A stretch of 64,000 bases of DNA from Rhodovibrio salinarum DSM 9154 (GCF_000515255.1 NZ_KI911559.1:778149-842148), one strand, 5' to 3'. Positions 27,916-36,914 are shown, numbered from the stretch's first letter. The notes: a model not told the origin generated them from the sequence alone. Made by a program: numbers and translations.

Positions 27916-27951
27916 AAACGGCCCGCCGGCATCTGTGTCGGCGGGCCGTTT
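27916..27951. terminator. Bidirectional terminator between exoD and a small lipoprotein gene
   Basis: A perfect 13-bp stem (27916-27928 with 27939-27951) including AAA/TTT ends and a 10-base loop lies between two convergent genes. It can serve both strands. Confidence 0.85.
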
Positions 27952-27964
27952 GCTGGAAGGCGCT

Positions 27965-28159
27965 TTACTCGGTGGCCTCGTCGGCCGCGTCCTCGGCAGC
28001 GTCGCCGGCGTCCTCGACGGCGTCCGAGGCCTGATCGCCGGCCTCTTCGACCGCGTCGCCAGCTTCCTCGGCGGCGGTGTCGTTATCGCTTTCGCCGCAG
28101 GCCGCAACGCTACCCAGCATCAGTAGGGCAAGAGCAGCAGCACTCCAACGCTTCACCAT
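27965..28159 (-). CDS. Small acidic lipoprotein
   Basis: A 64-residue predicted lipoprotein. The signal peptide is followed by a lipobox in LGSVAAC at residues 15-21. The mature part (about 44 residues) is an Ala/Asp/Glu repeat with heptad-like EAGDAVEEAGD units, probably one amphipathic helix. Such proteins resemble entericidin-like or small envelope lipoproteins in size, but the strongly acidic repeat is different. A GGACC ribosome-binding-like element precedes the start. No function is assigned. Confidence 0.75.
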   Translation of the reverse strand: MVKRWSAAALALLMLGSVAACGESDNDTAAEEAGDAVEEAGDQASDAVEDAGDAAEDAADEATE

Positions 28160-28308
28160 GGTCCCGGTCCTTTTCAGTTAGATCTATCGTGCACGTCGTT
28201 TAACGCGTCGGTCTGAAATGGTCCTGACGGCAGGCGTGACACAAGGGAGGTCACGCGCTGGCCACGAAATTGGCGCGCACGATGCGGCGATGGGAGCGGG
28301 GCGAGGGC

Positions 28309-28345
28309 AAAAGAAAAACGCCGGCGGGTGTCGCCACCCGCCGGC
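28309..28345 (-). terminator. Terminator of the dihaem cytochrome gene
   Basis: A perfect 11-bp GC-rich stem (28320-28330 with 28335-28345) with TCGC loop is followed on the minus strand by a T-rich run (complement of 28309-28319). It lies 30 bases after the cytochrome stop. Confidence 0.88.
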
Positions 28346-28375
28346 TCGCATCAGGCTGCAGTGAAGCGTCGGGGC

Positions 28376-29443
28376 TTAGTTGCCGCCGGCGTTCTCCGAC
28401 TGCTGGAGCATGTAGGCGATGATGTTATGGCGCTTCTGCGCGTCCTTCACACCCGGATAGGTCATCCGGTTGCCGGACGCGAACTCGTTCGGGTTTTCGA
28501 GCCACGCATCCATCTTTTCCAGGTTCCACTCGCCTTCCTTGCTCTTGAGCGCGTCGGAGTAGTTGAACCCGTCGTGACTTGCGATCTTGTGGTTCAGAAC
28601 GTTGTAGAGGTTGGGGCCGACCTTGTTCGGACCGCCCTTTTCGAAGGAGTGGCAAGCGCTGCAAACCGCCACGGCGGACTTCCCGGCCGACGGATCGGCG
28701 GAAGCGATCTGCTGCTCCAGCTCGGAACCGCCACCAGAGCCGCCCCCGCTGGCGTCAGCCTTCGCGCTCTGGGTCTCCCCCGCACCGCTGTCACCGGAAC
28801 CACTGTCGCCGGACTGCGTGTCGCCGGAACTGTCCGATGCTTGCTCGCCGTTGGCGCCTTCGTCGCTCCCGCTGGCGTCGGCCGACTGCTGCTCGGGTTC
28901 GGGCAATGGCGGCGGGTTATTCGACTGCTCCCGCAGATACAGGATCACGTCGGCACGCTTCTCCGCATCCTTGATACCAGGGTAGGACATGCTGGTCCCA
29001 GATGCCCAACCGCTCGGGTTTTCCAGCCAGGCGTCCAGCTTCTTGTAGGTCCACTCACCCTCCTTCCCCTTAAGGGCGCTGGAGTAGCCGAACCCGTCGA
29101 CGCTGGCGATCTCGCGCCCGACGACATTGAACAGGTGCGGGCCGACCTTGTTTGCGCCGCCCTCCTCGAAGGAGTGGCAGGCCTGGCAGGCGCGCACGCC
29201 GCTCTCGCCCTCGCTGGCGGAAGCGTTAGCGAGAAGCGTCGCCAGATCCGGCGCCTGCTCCTCGCCGCCGGAACCGCCGGACCCACCGGAACCACCACCG
29301 GAGCCTTCTTTGGTGGCAACCGTATAGACCGGCTCTTCAGGCGCATGGGGGCTGACCAGCAAATCGGCCACGAAGCCAGAGGCCATCGCAACCACGCCGC
29401 CGGTGAGAACAGCCGCCGCGATCTTGTTCAGTTCCAGAGACAT
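28376..29443 (-). CDS. Membrane-anchored tandem dihaem cytochrome c (two CycM/c2-like domains)
   Basis: A 355-residue c-type cytochrome. An uncleaved N-terminal anchor (residues 7-30) is followed by a Gly/Ser linker. Haem domain one has CQACH at 86-90 and distal ligand MSYPG near 152. A 70-residue Ser/Asp/Gly/Glu-rich linker leads to domain two, with CSACH at 261-265 and MTYPG near 327. Each half resembles the single-domain membrane cytochrome c552/CycM that links the bc1 complex to the oxidase. The gene is divergent from pheA, as CycM often is in alphaproteobacteria. The ATG at 29443 follows AAGGAAA; an earlier in-frame ATG at 29485 is less likely. The domains are close duplicates. Confidence 0.9.
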   Translation of the reverse strand: MSLELNKIAAAVLTGGVVAMASGFVADLLVSPHAPEEPVYTVATKEGSGGGSGGSGGSGGEEQAPDLATLLANASASEGESGVRACQACHSFEEGGANKVGPHLFNVVGREIASVDGFGYSSALKGKEGEWTYKKLDAWLENPSGWASGTSMSYPGIKDAEKRADVILYLREQSNNPPPLPEPEQQSADASGSDEGANGEQASDSSGDTQSGDSGSGDSGAGETQSAKADASGGGSGGGSELEQQIASADPSAGKSAVAVCSACHSFEKGGPNKVGPNLYNVLNHKIASHDGFNYSDALKSKEGEWNLEKMDAWLENPNEFASGNRMTYPGVKDAQKRHNIIAYMLQQSENAGGN

Positions 29444-29845
29444 TCGGACTTTCCTTGCAGCCTCGCGTGTGAAGCGGCGCGACAATAGCCGCAGCCTTGC
29501 AGGCGTTCAATAGTTCGGGGTCAGGGGTGGCGGGTGAAATTCCTGCCATGTTTCGCGTGCCAATCTCGCCTTCCCGGTACCGCTGTCCATCGGTGTGCGT
29601 CGCTATGCCGCGCCAAATGTGAAACCGTCGTGAACGGGGAACACCGCGCGCGCCATGTAGGACCCGGGCGCGCGTTGACACCCCCGAAGCGGCTCTCGAT
29701 ACTCCGCCGCGATGCGCGCCGTGAACGCTTCTTCCTGACCGCGCGCGCCGCCGACCTGCCAGGTTGGGGCGTCGACGACCACCGACCCGCCTTGTCGAAC
29801 GTGGCTGGCAAGCTCAACGGCCGAGCCACGCAACCGGGAATGCCG
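29444..29845. other. Divergent intergenic region between the cytochrome c gene and pheA
   Basis: No supported gene. The pheA frame is open upstream to 29534, but this part (MKFLPCFACQ...) has no family resemblance and I do not count it. The region must hold the promoters for both genes; none could be placed with confidence. Confidence 0.5.
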
Positions 29846-30745
29846 ATGTCCGAGACTGACTATACAAGCCCGCGCGTGGCGGGCGTCGAGACCGATCCGG
29901 AACAGACGATCGCTTTTCAGGGCGCCCACGGCGCCTACTCCGACATGGCCTGCCGGGTCGTGTTTCCAGCGTTCACCACCCTGCCGTGCCCGTCGTTCGA
30001 GGATACTTTCGCCGCCGTGCGGGACGGCTTGGCGCGTTACGCCATGATTCCGATCGATAACTCGTCCGCCGGACGGGTCGCGGACATCCACCATCTGCTA
30101 CCAGACAGCGGCCTCCATATCGTGGGCGAGCATTTTCAGCCGGTGAACCACAACCTGCTGGGGGCGCCGGGGGCGACGTTGGAGGGCATCCGGAAGGTGC
30201 ACAGTCACATCCAGGCCCTTAGTCAGTGTCGGCAGTATCTGCGCGACCGTGGCCTGGAGCCTGTGGTGCACGCCGACACCGCCGGTGCGGCTGCCGAGGT
30301 GGCAGAGCGCGGCGACCCGGCGGAGGCGGCGATCGCCTCCCGTCTGGCTGCCGAGACCTACGGTCTGGAGTTCCTGGCAAACGACATCGAGGACCTGGAG
30401 CACAACACCACCCGCTTCCTGATCATGGCGCACGAGCCGATCGATCCGGACCCCGAACAGGGGCGGATCGTCACGTCGCTGGTGTTTCGGGTGCGTTCCG
30501 TCCCCGCGGCGCTGTACAAGGCGCTGGGCGGGTTCGCGACCAACGGCGTCAACATCACCAAGCTGGAGAGCTATATCCTGGACTCCCGCTTCACGGTTGC
30601 GCAGTTCTATGCCGACGTGGAAGGGCATCCCGACAACCGGCTGGTGCGCCTGGCGCTGGAGGAACTCGGATTCTTCTCCCGCGAGGTGAAGATCCTGGGC
30701 GTCTATCCGGCGTCGCCCTTCCGGCAGGATGCGGAAGCCGGCTAG
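29846..30745 (+). CDS. pheA: Prephenate dehydratase with ACT domain
   Basis: A 299-residue cytosolic enzyme that converts prephenate to phenylpyruvate in phenylalanine synthesis. The substrate domain starts with IAFQGAHGAYSDMAC and has the catalytic NTTRF motif. The C-terminal ACT domain (from about residue 210) with GALYKALGGFATNGVNITKLES gives phenylalanine feedback control. I chose ATG 29846, with GGGA 6 bases upstream; ATG 29840 is adjacent and in frame. The usual kdsB neighbour is absent. Confidence 0.94.
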   Translation: MSETDYTSPRVAGVETDPEQTIAFQGAHGAYSDMACRVVFPAFTTLPCPSFEDTFAAVRDGLARYAMIPIDNSSAGRVADIHHLLPDSGLHIVGEHFQPVNHNLLGAPGATLEGIRKVHSHIQALSQCRQYLRDRGLEPVVHADTAGAAAEVAERGDPAEAAIASRLAAETYGLEFLANDIEDLEHNTTRFLIMAHEPIDPDPEQGRIVTSLVFRVRSVPAALYKALGGFATNGVNITKLESYILDSRFTVAQFYADVEGHPDNRLVRLALEELGFFSREVKILGVYPASPFRQDAEAG

Positions 30746-31050
30746 CGCGCCCGCCCGCGTAGTGTGAAGAGTGTGCCTGGGGCGCGTTCATCCGTTGCGG
30801 GGGCTTGTGCCCGGCAGGGGCATCGTCATATGCAAGTTAGATCGCTCGCCTCGGGCGGGAGTCGGGCGACGGTCGGCCATGGCTGGTCCCGGCAGCGCTC
30901 TGTCCTGCCCGATCGACGTCAACCTGGCGCGTATTCTGCGCCCGACAGCTGGCGAGAGACATCAACATGCGGCGCGCGCCGCCCGGCCGGCACCTCCGAA
31001 GGGGGCATGGCTTCGGGGGGGCGCGTCCCAACCATGGGAACGCAGATACG
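30746..31050 (+). other. Intergenic region between pheA and a small unknown gene
   Basis: No supported gene, RNA or repeat. Short frames are present in all phases but none has a plausible start or family match. No strong terminator follows pheA. Confidence 0.5.
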
Positions 31051-31473
31051 ATGCTGACCAAGATCGTCGAGGGGCTCGATAGCGTGTTCCGCGCTTGGCG
31101 CTACCACTTGGCGGTGCCAACGAGCCGGGACGAGCTGCGCAAGCTGATCCGCACGGGGCCGGAACCGGTCAACTCGGATGTCGTCAACTCTGGCAGCAAG
31201 GGGCATAACGGTCCGCCGAAGGGGCTCGACGGTTTCGATCCCTTTACCCTGCTCAGCAGCTATTGGGAGGTTGAGTACGACAAGCAACCGCAAAAGCCGT
31301 ACCACGCCCTCGTCGATCTGCTGGACATTCCGGAGATCGACAAGAAGGCTGCCTGGAGCCTGTACGAGCACGGCATCATCTCGGTCGACGACGTCCGTCG
31401 CGCGGACATGAACGCGCTCGCCAGGCTATCCAACGTCGGCGAGCAGACGGTGGCCTTCCTGAAGACCCTCTAG
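31051..31473 (+). CDS. Conserved hypothetical protein with a helix-hairpin-helix-like end
   Basis: A 140-residue protein I do not recognise. The first half is helical with charged residues (DSVFRAWRYHLAVPTSRDELRKLI). A polar, Gly/Asn-rich stretch follows. The last 50 residues (LLDIPEIDKKAAWSLYEHGIISVDDVRRADMNALARLSNVGEQTVAFLKTL) resemble a double helix-hairpin-helix in which a protein steps along DNA, as in RNA polymerase alpha C-terminal or Rad51 N-terminal domains. No signal peptide or membrane span. The ATG at 31051 has only a weak upstream purine run. The frame is open further upstream without support. Confidence 0.7.
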   Translation: MLTKIVEGLDSVFRAWRYHLAVPTSRDELRKLIRTGPEPVNSDVVNSGSKGHNGPPKGLDGFDPFTLLSSYWEVEYDKQPQKPYHALVDLLDIPEIDKKAAWSLYEHGIISVDDVRRADMNALARLSNVGEQTVAFLKTL

Positions 31474-31574
31474 GGCTTGATTGCCGGAGGTGAGCTTGCC
31501 TCCGGCGTGGATCGGGTTCTTTTGTGCGCGCGTCGTTGCCCGCCAAGACCTCCTGCTGAGAAGTGCCGCGCGTC

Positions 31575-32258
31575 ATGACCGAATTCGCGCTTGCCGGACT
31601 CGTCTTCCTGGCCGCACATAGTCTGCCGTCGATCCCGCCCGCGCGGGCCTGGCTGCGCAACACGCTCGGCCCGCGTGGCTATGCCGTGGCGTTCAGCGTG
31701 TCGTCGCTGGTGCTGCTGGCGTGGTTGCTTTCCGCCGCGATTCGGGCGCCCTATGTTGCGCTGTGGACCCCGCCGGTCTGGGCCTATCACCTGACGCTGC
31801 TGTTGGCGCCGATTGGCACTGTATTGGTGGTCGCCGGTCTCGTCCGGGCGAATCCGCTGTCGATCGGCTTTGTCACCCGCGGCTTCGACCCCGAGCGCCC
31901 AGGTCTGGCCGGGGTCACCCGGCATCCCGTGCTGTGGGGGTTTCTGTTCTGGGCGGCCGGTCATATCCCGGCCAATGGCGATGTCGTCGCCGTCAGCCTG
32001 TTCGGCGCGCTCGGGCTGTTCTCGCTCGCCGGCTTCTGGTTGGTTGATCGGCGGCATCGTCGCCAATTGGGCGCGCGCGGGTGGAACCGTTTAAGCGCGG
32101 CCGCGCCCACGCTGCCGTTCGCGCGCGGCCTGCCGCGGTTCCAGGTGACCGATGGGGTCGCCCTGCTTCTGGGGATTCTGGCCGCCGCTGCATTGCTGGG
32201 CGGTTTGCACGTCTGGCTTTTCGGCGTCGATCCGCTGATCGGGCTAAAGCTCGTCTAG
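31575..32258 (+). CDS. NnrU-family membrane protein
   Basis: A 227-residue integral membrane protein with five or six predicted helices. It has the NnrU features: an N-terminal MTEFALAGLVFLAAHSLPS, then GLAGVTRHPVLWGFLFWAAGHIPANGD, which resembles isoprenylcysteine methyltransferase-like membrane enzymes. NnrU was named for a denitrification locus, but no denitrification genes are nearby. ATG 31575 is preferred over the upstream GTG 31563, since a GAGAAG lies near it and the start matches the family. Confidence 0.85.
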   Translation: MTEFALAGLVFLAAHSLPSIPPARAWLRNTLGPRGYAVAFSVSSLVLLAWLLSAAIRAPYVALWTPPVWAYHLTLLLAPIGTVLVVAGLVRANPLSIGFVTRGFDPERPGLAGVTRHPVLWGFLFWAAGHIPANGDVVAVSLFGALGLFSLAGFWLVDRRHRRQLGARGWNRLSAAAPTLPFARGLPRFQVTDGVALLLGILAAAALLGGLHVWLFGVDPLIGLKLV

Positions 32259-32282
32259 CGCGATCGCGTCCTTCCCATCCGC

Positions 32283-33248
32283 TTACGCTTGGCCGTGCAG
32301 CCAGGCCTCGATCAGCTTGCGCGCGATCGAATCCTTCCGGGGCAGGCTAAGCGTCTCGTCCCCGGGGGCGTTCAGCAGTTCGTCCCGATGGAACCAGCGC
32401 GCGCCCACCAGTTCCGCTTCGTCGACCGTTAGCGGCAGGCATTCGCAGGCGGCGTGGAATCCCAGCATCAGCGAGGCCGGAAACGGCCAGGGTTGTGAAG
32501 CGAAGTAGCGCACCCCCTCAAGCGGCACGGTGATGCCGACCTCTTCCTTGACCTCGCGGACGACGGCTTCCTCAAGGCACTCGCCTGGTTCGACGAAGCC
32601 GGCCAGGGTGGAATGCATGCCCGGCGGGAAACGGGCGTGACGGCCGAGCACGCAATGCTCGCCGCCGTCGTGCACCAGCATGATCACGGCCGGGTCGGTG
32701 CGCGGGAATTGCGTGGTGCCGCACTGACGCCCGCAGCAGATCCGGGCGAAGCCGGCATCCTTGCTCTCGTTCGGCTGGCCGCAGCGCGGGCAGTATTGGT
32801 GGTGGCCATGCCAGTGCACCAGCGCCCGCGCGTAGGCCATCAACGCGCCATCACCTTGGGCCATGTTCGGGCCGACTTCGCGCAGGTCGCGGAAGGTAGC
32901 CCCGTCGCCCACGGCTTGGTGTGCTTCCACCTCCTCCAGCGGCGACAGGTCGATGGCGAAGATCGCGGCGCCATCCTGGAGGCCGAGCAACACCACCTCG
33001 TCTGCGAGTTCGAGCGCGAGCGACGCCTGCTCTCCCATCAGGAAGCAGGGCTGCGGCCGGTCGGGATCGCTGACCAGGTTGCGGTTGTTCCACACCGGCA
33101 CGAAACGCGTTTGCCGGTCGAGCAGGCGCGCGGCGACCCACGCCGGGTCGCTGCGCATCTGCGCGGCGCGGTCGAGCGAGCAGCCGGTGTAGGGGATTGG
33201 CCCAGCGGGCGATGTTGGCACGGATTCCATCATCTGCACCCATCGCAC
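32283..33248 (-). CDS. nudC: NADH pyrophosphatase / NAD-cap decapping hydrolase
   Basis: A 321-residue Nudix hydrolase that cleaves NADH and removes NAD caps from RNA. A central zinc ribbon is visible as CPRCGQPN followed by CCGRQC. The Nudix box GFVEPGECLEEAVVREVKEEVG matches the consensus, with SQPWPFPASLMLGF after it, the NudC-specific SQPWPFPxS motif. The N-terminal region is weakly conserved, as usual. The start is uncertain: ATG 33248, or ATG 33233/33230; none has a clear ribosome-binding site. Confidence 0.93.
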   Translation of the reverse strand: MRWVQMMESVPTSPAGPIPYTGCSLDRAAQMRSDPAWVAARLLDRQTRFVPVWNNRNLVSDPDRPQPCFLMGEQASLALELADEVVLLGLQDGAAIFAIDLSPLEEVEAHQAVGDGATFRDLREVGPNMAQGDGALMAYARALVHWHGHHQYCPRCGQPNESKDAGFARICCGRQCGTTQFPRTDPAVIMLVHDGGEHCVLGRHARFPPGMHSTLAGFVEPGECLEEAVVREVKEEVGITVPLEGVRYFASQPWPFPASLMLGFHAACECLPLTVDEAELVGARWFHRDELLNAPGDETLSLPRKDSIARKLIEAWLHGQA

Positions 33249-33337
33249 AGCTGTTGTGCCGTGGCAACTTGGTGCGAAGCGTTCGTGCGTCCGGGCGATC
33301 CTTGATTCATGTCGCTCCAGGGTCCATAACCTGCACA

Positions 33338-33433
33338 GGGAGACTGGCGGCGGACGGGCCGCCGGGTAACCCGGTCAGGTCCGGAAGGAAGCAGCCGTAA
33401 CCGGTCAGGCCTGGGTCGTCCGTTCAGTCTCCC
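33338..33433 (+). ncRNA. ffs: Signal recognition particle RNA, small (4.5S) type
   Basis: The core 33373-33396 carries the universal SRP tip motif (GGTCAGG, CCGGAAGGAAGCAGCC) that binds Ffh. Ends 33338-33346 and 33425-33433 are a perfect 9-bp inverted repeat closing the long hairpin, giving an RNA of about 96 bases. Position just upstream of dnaX-ybaB-recR is the standard alphaproteobacterial location. Confidence 0.97.
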
Positions 33434-33574
33434 ACCCCTTGCTCGCCGCCGCCGCGCGCGGGCGTCGCGCGCCGCTGGTCTTGGTATAGGCCAACCAGCG
33501 CCTGTTCAGCGACGCGGCGCAGGCGGTGGTGTTTTTTAACGTGTACGCCCCGACAGCGGTTCCCGGCGCTTTCC

Positions 33575-35566
33575 ATGTCCGATTCGCACGACGCCGCACC
33601 GCCCGCCGATCCAGCCGATGGCGGGAGCGGCGCAGCCACGTCTTCCAACGTCGGGGCGCCCGATCCCTACCGCGTGCTCGCCCGGAAATACCGGCCGGAG
33701 ACGTTCGACGATCTGATCGGTCAGGATGCGCTGGTGCGGACCCTGACCAATGCACTGCAGGCCGGGCGGATGCCCCAGGCCTTCGTCCTGACCGGCGTGC
33801 GTGGGGTCGGCAAGACCACGACCGCCCGGATCATCGCCCGGGCGTTGAACTGCATCGGTCCGGATGGGCAGGGCGGACCGACACCGCGGCCCTGCGGGGT
33901 GTGCGAGCACTGCACCGCGATCGCGCAGGACCGGCACGTCGACGTCATCGAGATGGACGCCGCGAGCCGCACCGGCGTTGACGACATCCGCGATCTGATC
34001 GACGGCGTGCGCTATCGCCCGGTGACCGCCCGGCGGAAGGTCTACATCGTGGACGAGGTCCACATGCTCTCCAAGAACGCCTTCAACGCGTTGTTGAAGA
34101 CGCTGGAGGAGCCGCCGGAACACGTCACCTTTGTCTTCGCCACCACTGAAATCCGCAAGGTCCCGGTCACGGTGCTGTCGCGCTGCATGCGCTTTGACCT
34201 GCGCCGGGTCGACCAGGACACGCTGGTCCAGCATTTCCGCAACCTGCTGACCAAGGAAGGCATCGCGGCCGAGGATCAGGCGCTCGCCATGGTCGCGCGG
34301 GCGGCCGATGGCTCGGTGCGCGACGGGCTGTCGCTGCTCGACCAGGCCTCCGCGCTGTCCGGCGGTGAGATCGGCGAGCCGGTCGTGAAGGATATGCTGG
34401 GCCTGGCCGACCGGGGGCGGGTCTACGATCTGTACGATGCTGTCCTGGGCGGACAGGCGAAGCAGGCGCTCGATGTCTTGGCCGATCTGTACGATGCCGG
34501 CGCCGATCCCGCGGTGGTGTTGCAGGACCTGCTGGAGGTCACCCACACCCTGACCCGTTTGCAGGTCGTGGGGGCGGGCGAGGCGCTGGCCGGTCTGCCG
34601 GAGGTCGAACGCACGCGCGGGGCGGAGATGGCCAAGGCGCTCAATCCCGCCCAGTTGGCGCGCAACTGGCAAATGCTGTTGAAGGGCCTGCAGGAAACCC
34701 AGAACGCGCCGCAGCCGCGCCAGGCCGCGGAGATGGTGCTGTTGCGCCTGGTCTACGCCGGCGAGCTGCCGACCCCGGGAGAGTTGGTTAAGCAGCTGAA
34801 GGGGGAGGGCGGCGCCGTTTCCGGCGGGGGGCGCGGTGGATCTGTCGGCGGTGGCGGTGCGTCCGCGGGAAACGCCGGTAGCGCGCAGGCGTCGCGGTCG
34901 TCGGTCGAGGCGTCGGGCGGCGGCGGAACGCAGACCCGGGCGGTTCAGGGAGCCGGTGGCGCGACCGCACAGCGTCAGGCCGCCCCCGCGCCCGAGCAGA
35001 CGCCGGAGCCCGCCGATCAGGCACAGACCGAGGCCACCCCGGAGCTGCCGCAGCCGCAGAGCTTTCAGGACGTGGTCAAGCTGGCCAGCGACAAACGCGA
35101 GCTGAAGCTGGCCGCCGATCTACGCAATGCGGTTCATCTGGTGCGTTTCGAGCCGGGGCATATCGAGGTCCGACCGAACGCCAACGCGCCCAAGGATCTG
35201 GCCGGCAATCTGGGGCGGCTGCTGTCGGACTGGACGGGTCGGCGGTGGGTCGTTTCCCTGTCCCAGGACGCGGGCGATCCGACGCTGTTCGAGCAGGAGC
35301 AGCAACGCAAGGCGGAAGAACGCGCGCGCCTGCTGCAGCACCCCAAGGTGCAGGCCGTGCTCGAAACCTTTCCAGGTGCCAAGCTGATCAACTACACAGG
35401 CGCTGACGGGCCGGGAAGCGCGCCGGCGGTGCCGGATGACGCATCCGATGATGACGGCGAAGCGTCGGCCGAGGCGCCGGGCGACGATGGGCTGGATCAG
35501 ATCGACGATCCGGACCACGACGGCTACGGCGATGAAATCGATCCTAATGACCCGCGCTTTCAGTGA
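33575..35566 (+). CDS. dnaX: DNA polymerase III subunit gamma/tau
   Basis: DnaX is the AAA+ ATPase of the clamp loader. It has RKYRPETFDDLIGQ, Walker A GVRGVGKTTTARI near residue 75, a zinc module (cysteines in LNCIG and CGVCEHC), Walker B region VYIVDEVHMLS, and LLKTLEEPPEHVTFVFATTE with the arginine finger region SRCMRFDL. The central part after residue 400 is a Gly/Ala/Gln-rich linker, followed by a tau-like C-terminal domain and an acidic tail. At 663 residues it is a full tau form. I see no slippery A-run for gamma production. It heads dnaX-ybaB-(small orf)-recR. Confidence 0.96.
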   Translation: MSDSHDAAPPADPADGGSGAATSSNVGAPDPYRVLARKYRPETFDDLIGQDALVRTLTNALQAGRMPQAFVLTGVRGVGKTTTARIIARALNCIGPDGQGGPTPRPCGVCEHCTAIAQDRHVDVIEMDAASRTGVDDIRDLIDGVRYRPVTARRKVYIVDEVHMLSKNAFNALLKTLEEPPEHVTFVFATTEIRKVPVTVLSRCMRFDLRRVDQDTLVQHFRNLLTKEGIAAEDQALAMVARAADGSVRDGLSLLDQASALSGGEIGEPVVKDMLGLADRGRVYDLYDAVLGGQAKQALDVLADLYDAGADPAVVLQDLLEVTHTLTRLQVVGAGEALAGLPEVERTRGAEMAKALNPAQLARNWQMLLKGLQETQNAPQPRQAAEMVLLRLVYAGELPTPGELVKQLKGEGGAVSGGGRGGSVGGGGASAGNAGSAQASRSSVEASGGGGTQTRAVQGAGGATAQRQAAPAPEQTPEPADQAQTEATPELPQPQSFQDVVKLASDKRELKLAADLRNAVHLVRFEPGHIEVRPNANAPKDLAGNLGRLLSDWTGRRWVVSLSQDAGDPTLFEQEQQRKAEERARLLQHPKVQAVLETFPGAKLINYTGADGPGSAPAVPDDASDDDGEASAEAPGDDGLDQIDDPDHDGYGDEIDPNDPRFQ

Positions 35567-35665
35567 CCCCACATGAAGGCTGACGGCGCATGAACTAGGT
35601 GTGGGCGGCAGTCTAGGACACCGCCTGGATACTTCCGAATTCCCCCGCGAGGAGGCGAGGCCGAG

Positions 35666-35992
35666 ATGAAGAACCTGAGCAACATGATGAAGCAGGCGCA
35701 GCAGATGCAGGAAAAAATGCAGGAGATGCAGGAGCGCCTGGCCCAGGAAGAGATCACCGGCACGGCCGGCGGCGGCATGGTGCAGGTCACGATTACCGGC
35801 AAGGGGCAGACCAGCAAGGTGTCGATCGATCCCTCGCTGATCGATCCGAACGAGGGTGGCGTGCTGGAAGATCTGGTCGCCGCGGCCAATAACGATGCAC
35901 GTCAGAAGCTGGACGAGTATACCCAGCAGCAGATGTCCGAACTGACCGGCGGCATGGACCTGCCGGCCGGCTTCAAGCTGCCGGGCATGTAA
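35666..35992 (+). CDS. ybaB: Nucleoid-associated protein YbaB/EbfC
   Basis: A 108-residue DNA-binding dimer. The N-terminal helix MKNLSNMMKQAQQMQEKMQEMQERLAQ and the beta-sheet region with VQVTITGKGQTSKVSIDPSL are family-typical. The conserved DLVAAANNDARQKL helix is present. GAGGAGGCGAGG precedes the start. Its location between dnaX and recR is conserved across bacteria. Confidence 0.96.
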   Translation: MKNLSNMMKQAQQMQEKMQEMQERLAQEEITGTAGGGMVQVTITGKGQTSKVSIDPSLIDPNEGGVLEDLVAAANNDARQKLDEYTQQQMSELTGGMDLPAGFKLPGM

Positions 35993-36055
35993 ATCCGCGC
36001 GCGGCAAGCCCCTGGGCGCCCGCGTTGTCCGTCACACCAACACTGGAGACCACAG

Positions 36056-36244
36056 ATGGCGAACAGTCATACCAAGAGCGTGACCGATATGGAGATCGAG
36101 GAGTACCGCGCCCACAAGCACCGCAAGCGCGAGGACTTCCTCAAGCAGTTTCCGCCCAAGGAGCGCCCGAAGCACCGGGCCCAGGCGCGCGCGATCGTGC
36201 GTCAGGACGACAAGCGGCGGAAGGATATCGGGCTCGAGACCTGA
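36056..36244 (+). CDS. Small highly charged hypothetical protein
   Basis: A 62-residue, very basic and hydrophilic protein (about a third Lys/Arg/His), probably helical: DMEIEEYRAHKHRKREDFLKQF and then a Lys/Arg/Pro-rich region. A GGAGA element lies 8 bases before the ATG. It sits between ybaB and recR, two genes normally adjacent, with 63 bases before and 25 bases after it. I do not recognise a family; the composition suggests nucleic-acid binding, which is inference. Confidence 0.65.
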   Translation: MANSHTKSVTDMEIEEYRAHKHRKREDFLKQFPPKERPKHRAQARAIVRQDDKRRKDIGLET

Positions 36245-36269
36245 TCCAACGCGAGCACGCTGAGCCGTC

Positions 36270-36857
36270 GTGGCCGTCAACGAGATCGACAAGCTGATCC
36301 AGCTGCTGGGCCGTCTGCCTGGGCTTGGGCCGCGCTCGGCCCGGCGGGCGGTGCTGTACCTGATGAAGCGCCGCGACCAGTTGATGGTGCCGCTGGCTCA
36401 GGCGATGCAGGCCGCTGCGGAGAAGATTCGGGCCTGCTCGGAATGCGGCAACCTGGATGCGCAGGACCCTTGTGCCGTCTGCCGCGATCCCGAGCGCGAC
36501 AGCCATGTGATCTGTGTGGTCGAGGACGTGGGCGACCTTTGGGCGCTGGAACGTACCAGTGCGTTCAAGGGGCGCTACCACGTCCTCGGCGGCACGCTGT
36601 CGGCGCTCGATGGTCGCGGGCCGGAACAGCTGAACCTGGACCGGCTGGTCCGGCGGGTGCAGGAGCAGGGCGTGGACGAGGTGATCCTCGCCCTTTCCGC
36701 CACTGTCGATGGCCAGACGACCGCCCACTACATCGCCGAAAAGCTCCGCGCCCACGGCGTGGCAGTCACGCGCCTGGCTCACGGCGTTCCGGTCGGCGGC
36801 GAACTTGACTACCTGGATGACGGCACTTTGACCGCTGCGCTCAACGCACGGAAGTAG
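36270..36857 (+). CDS. recR: Recombination protein RecR
   Basis: RecR is a ring-forming recombination mediator acting with RecF and RecO. The helix-hairpin-helix [12 protein letters not shown] is at about residues 16-27. The zinc finger has cysteine pairs in CSECGN and CAVCRD, and the Toprim domain starts at [14 protein letters not shown]. The C-terminal Walker-B-like region is [25 protein letters not shown]. The start is GTG 36270. The length of 195 residues is normal. Confidence 0.95.
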   Translation: MAVNEIDKLIQLLGRLPGLGPRSARRAVLYLMKRRDQLMVPLAQAMQAAAEKIRACSECGNLDAQDPCAVCRDPERDSHVICVVEDVGDLWALERTSAFKGRYHVLGGTLSALDGRGPEQLNLDRLVRRVQEQGVDEVILALSATVDGQTTAHYIAEKLRAHGVAVTRLAHGVPVGGELDYLDDGTLTAALNARK

Positions 36858-36914
36858 GGCCGCGCAATCGCCATAGTGCCTCAGCACGCTTCATGTGAGG
36901 GATCGAGCAGGAAC

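Noticed and set aside
29534-29845. N-terminal extension of PheA
   Set aside because: No similarity to prephenate dehydratases; the family N terminus begins shortly after the ATG at 29846.
33575-35566. Programmed frameshift in dnaX for a gamma subunit
   Set aside because: No A-rich slippery heptamer or clear stimulatory hairpin was found.
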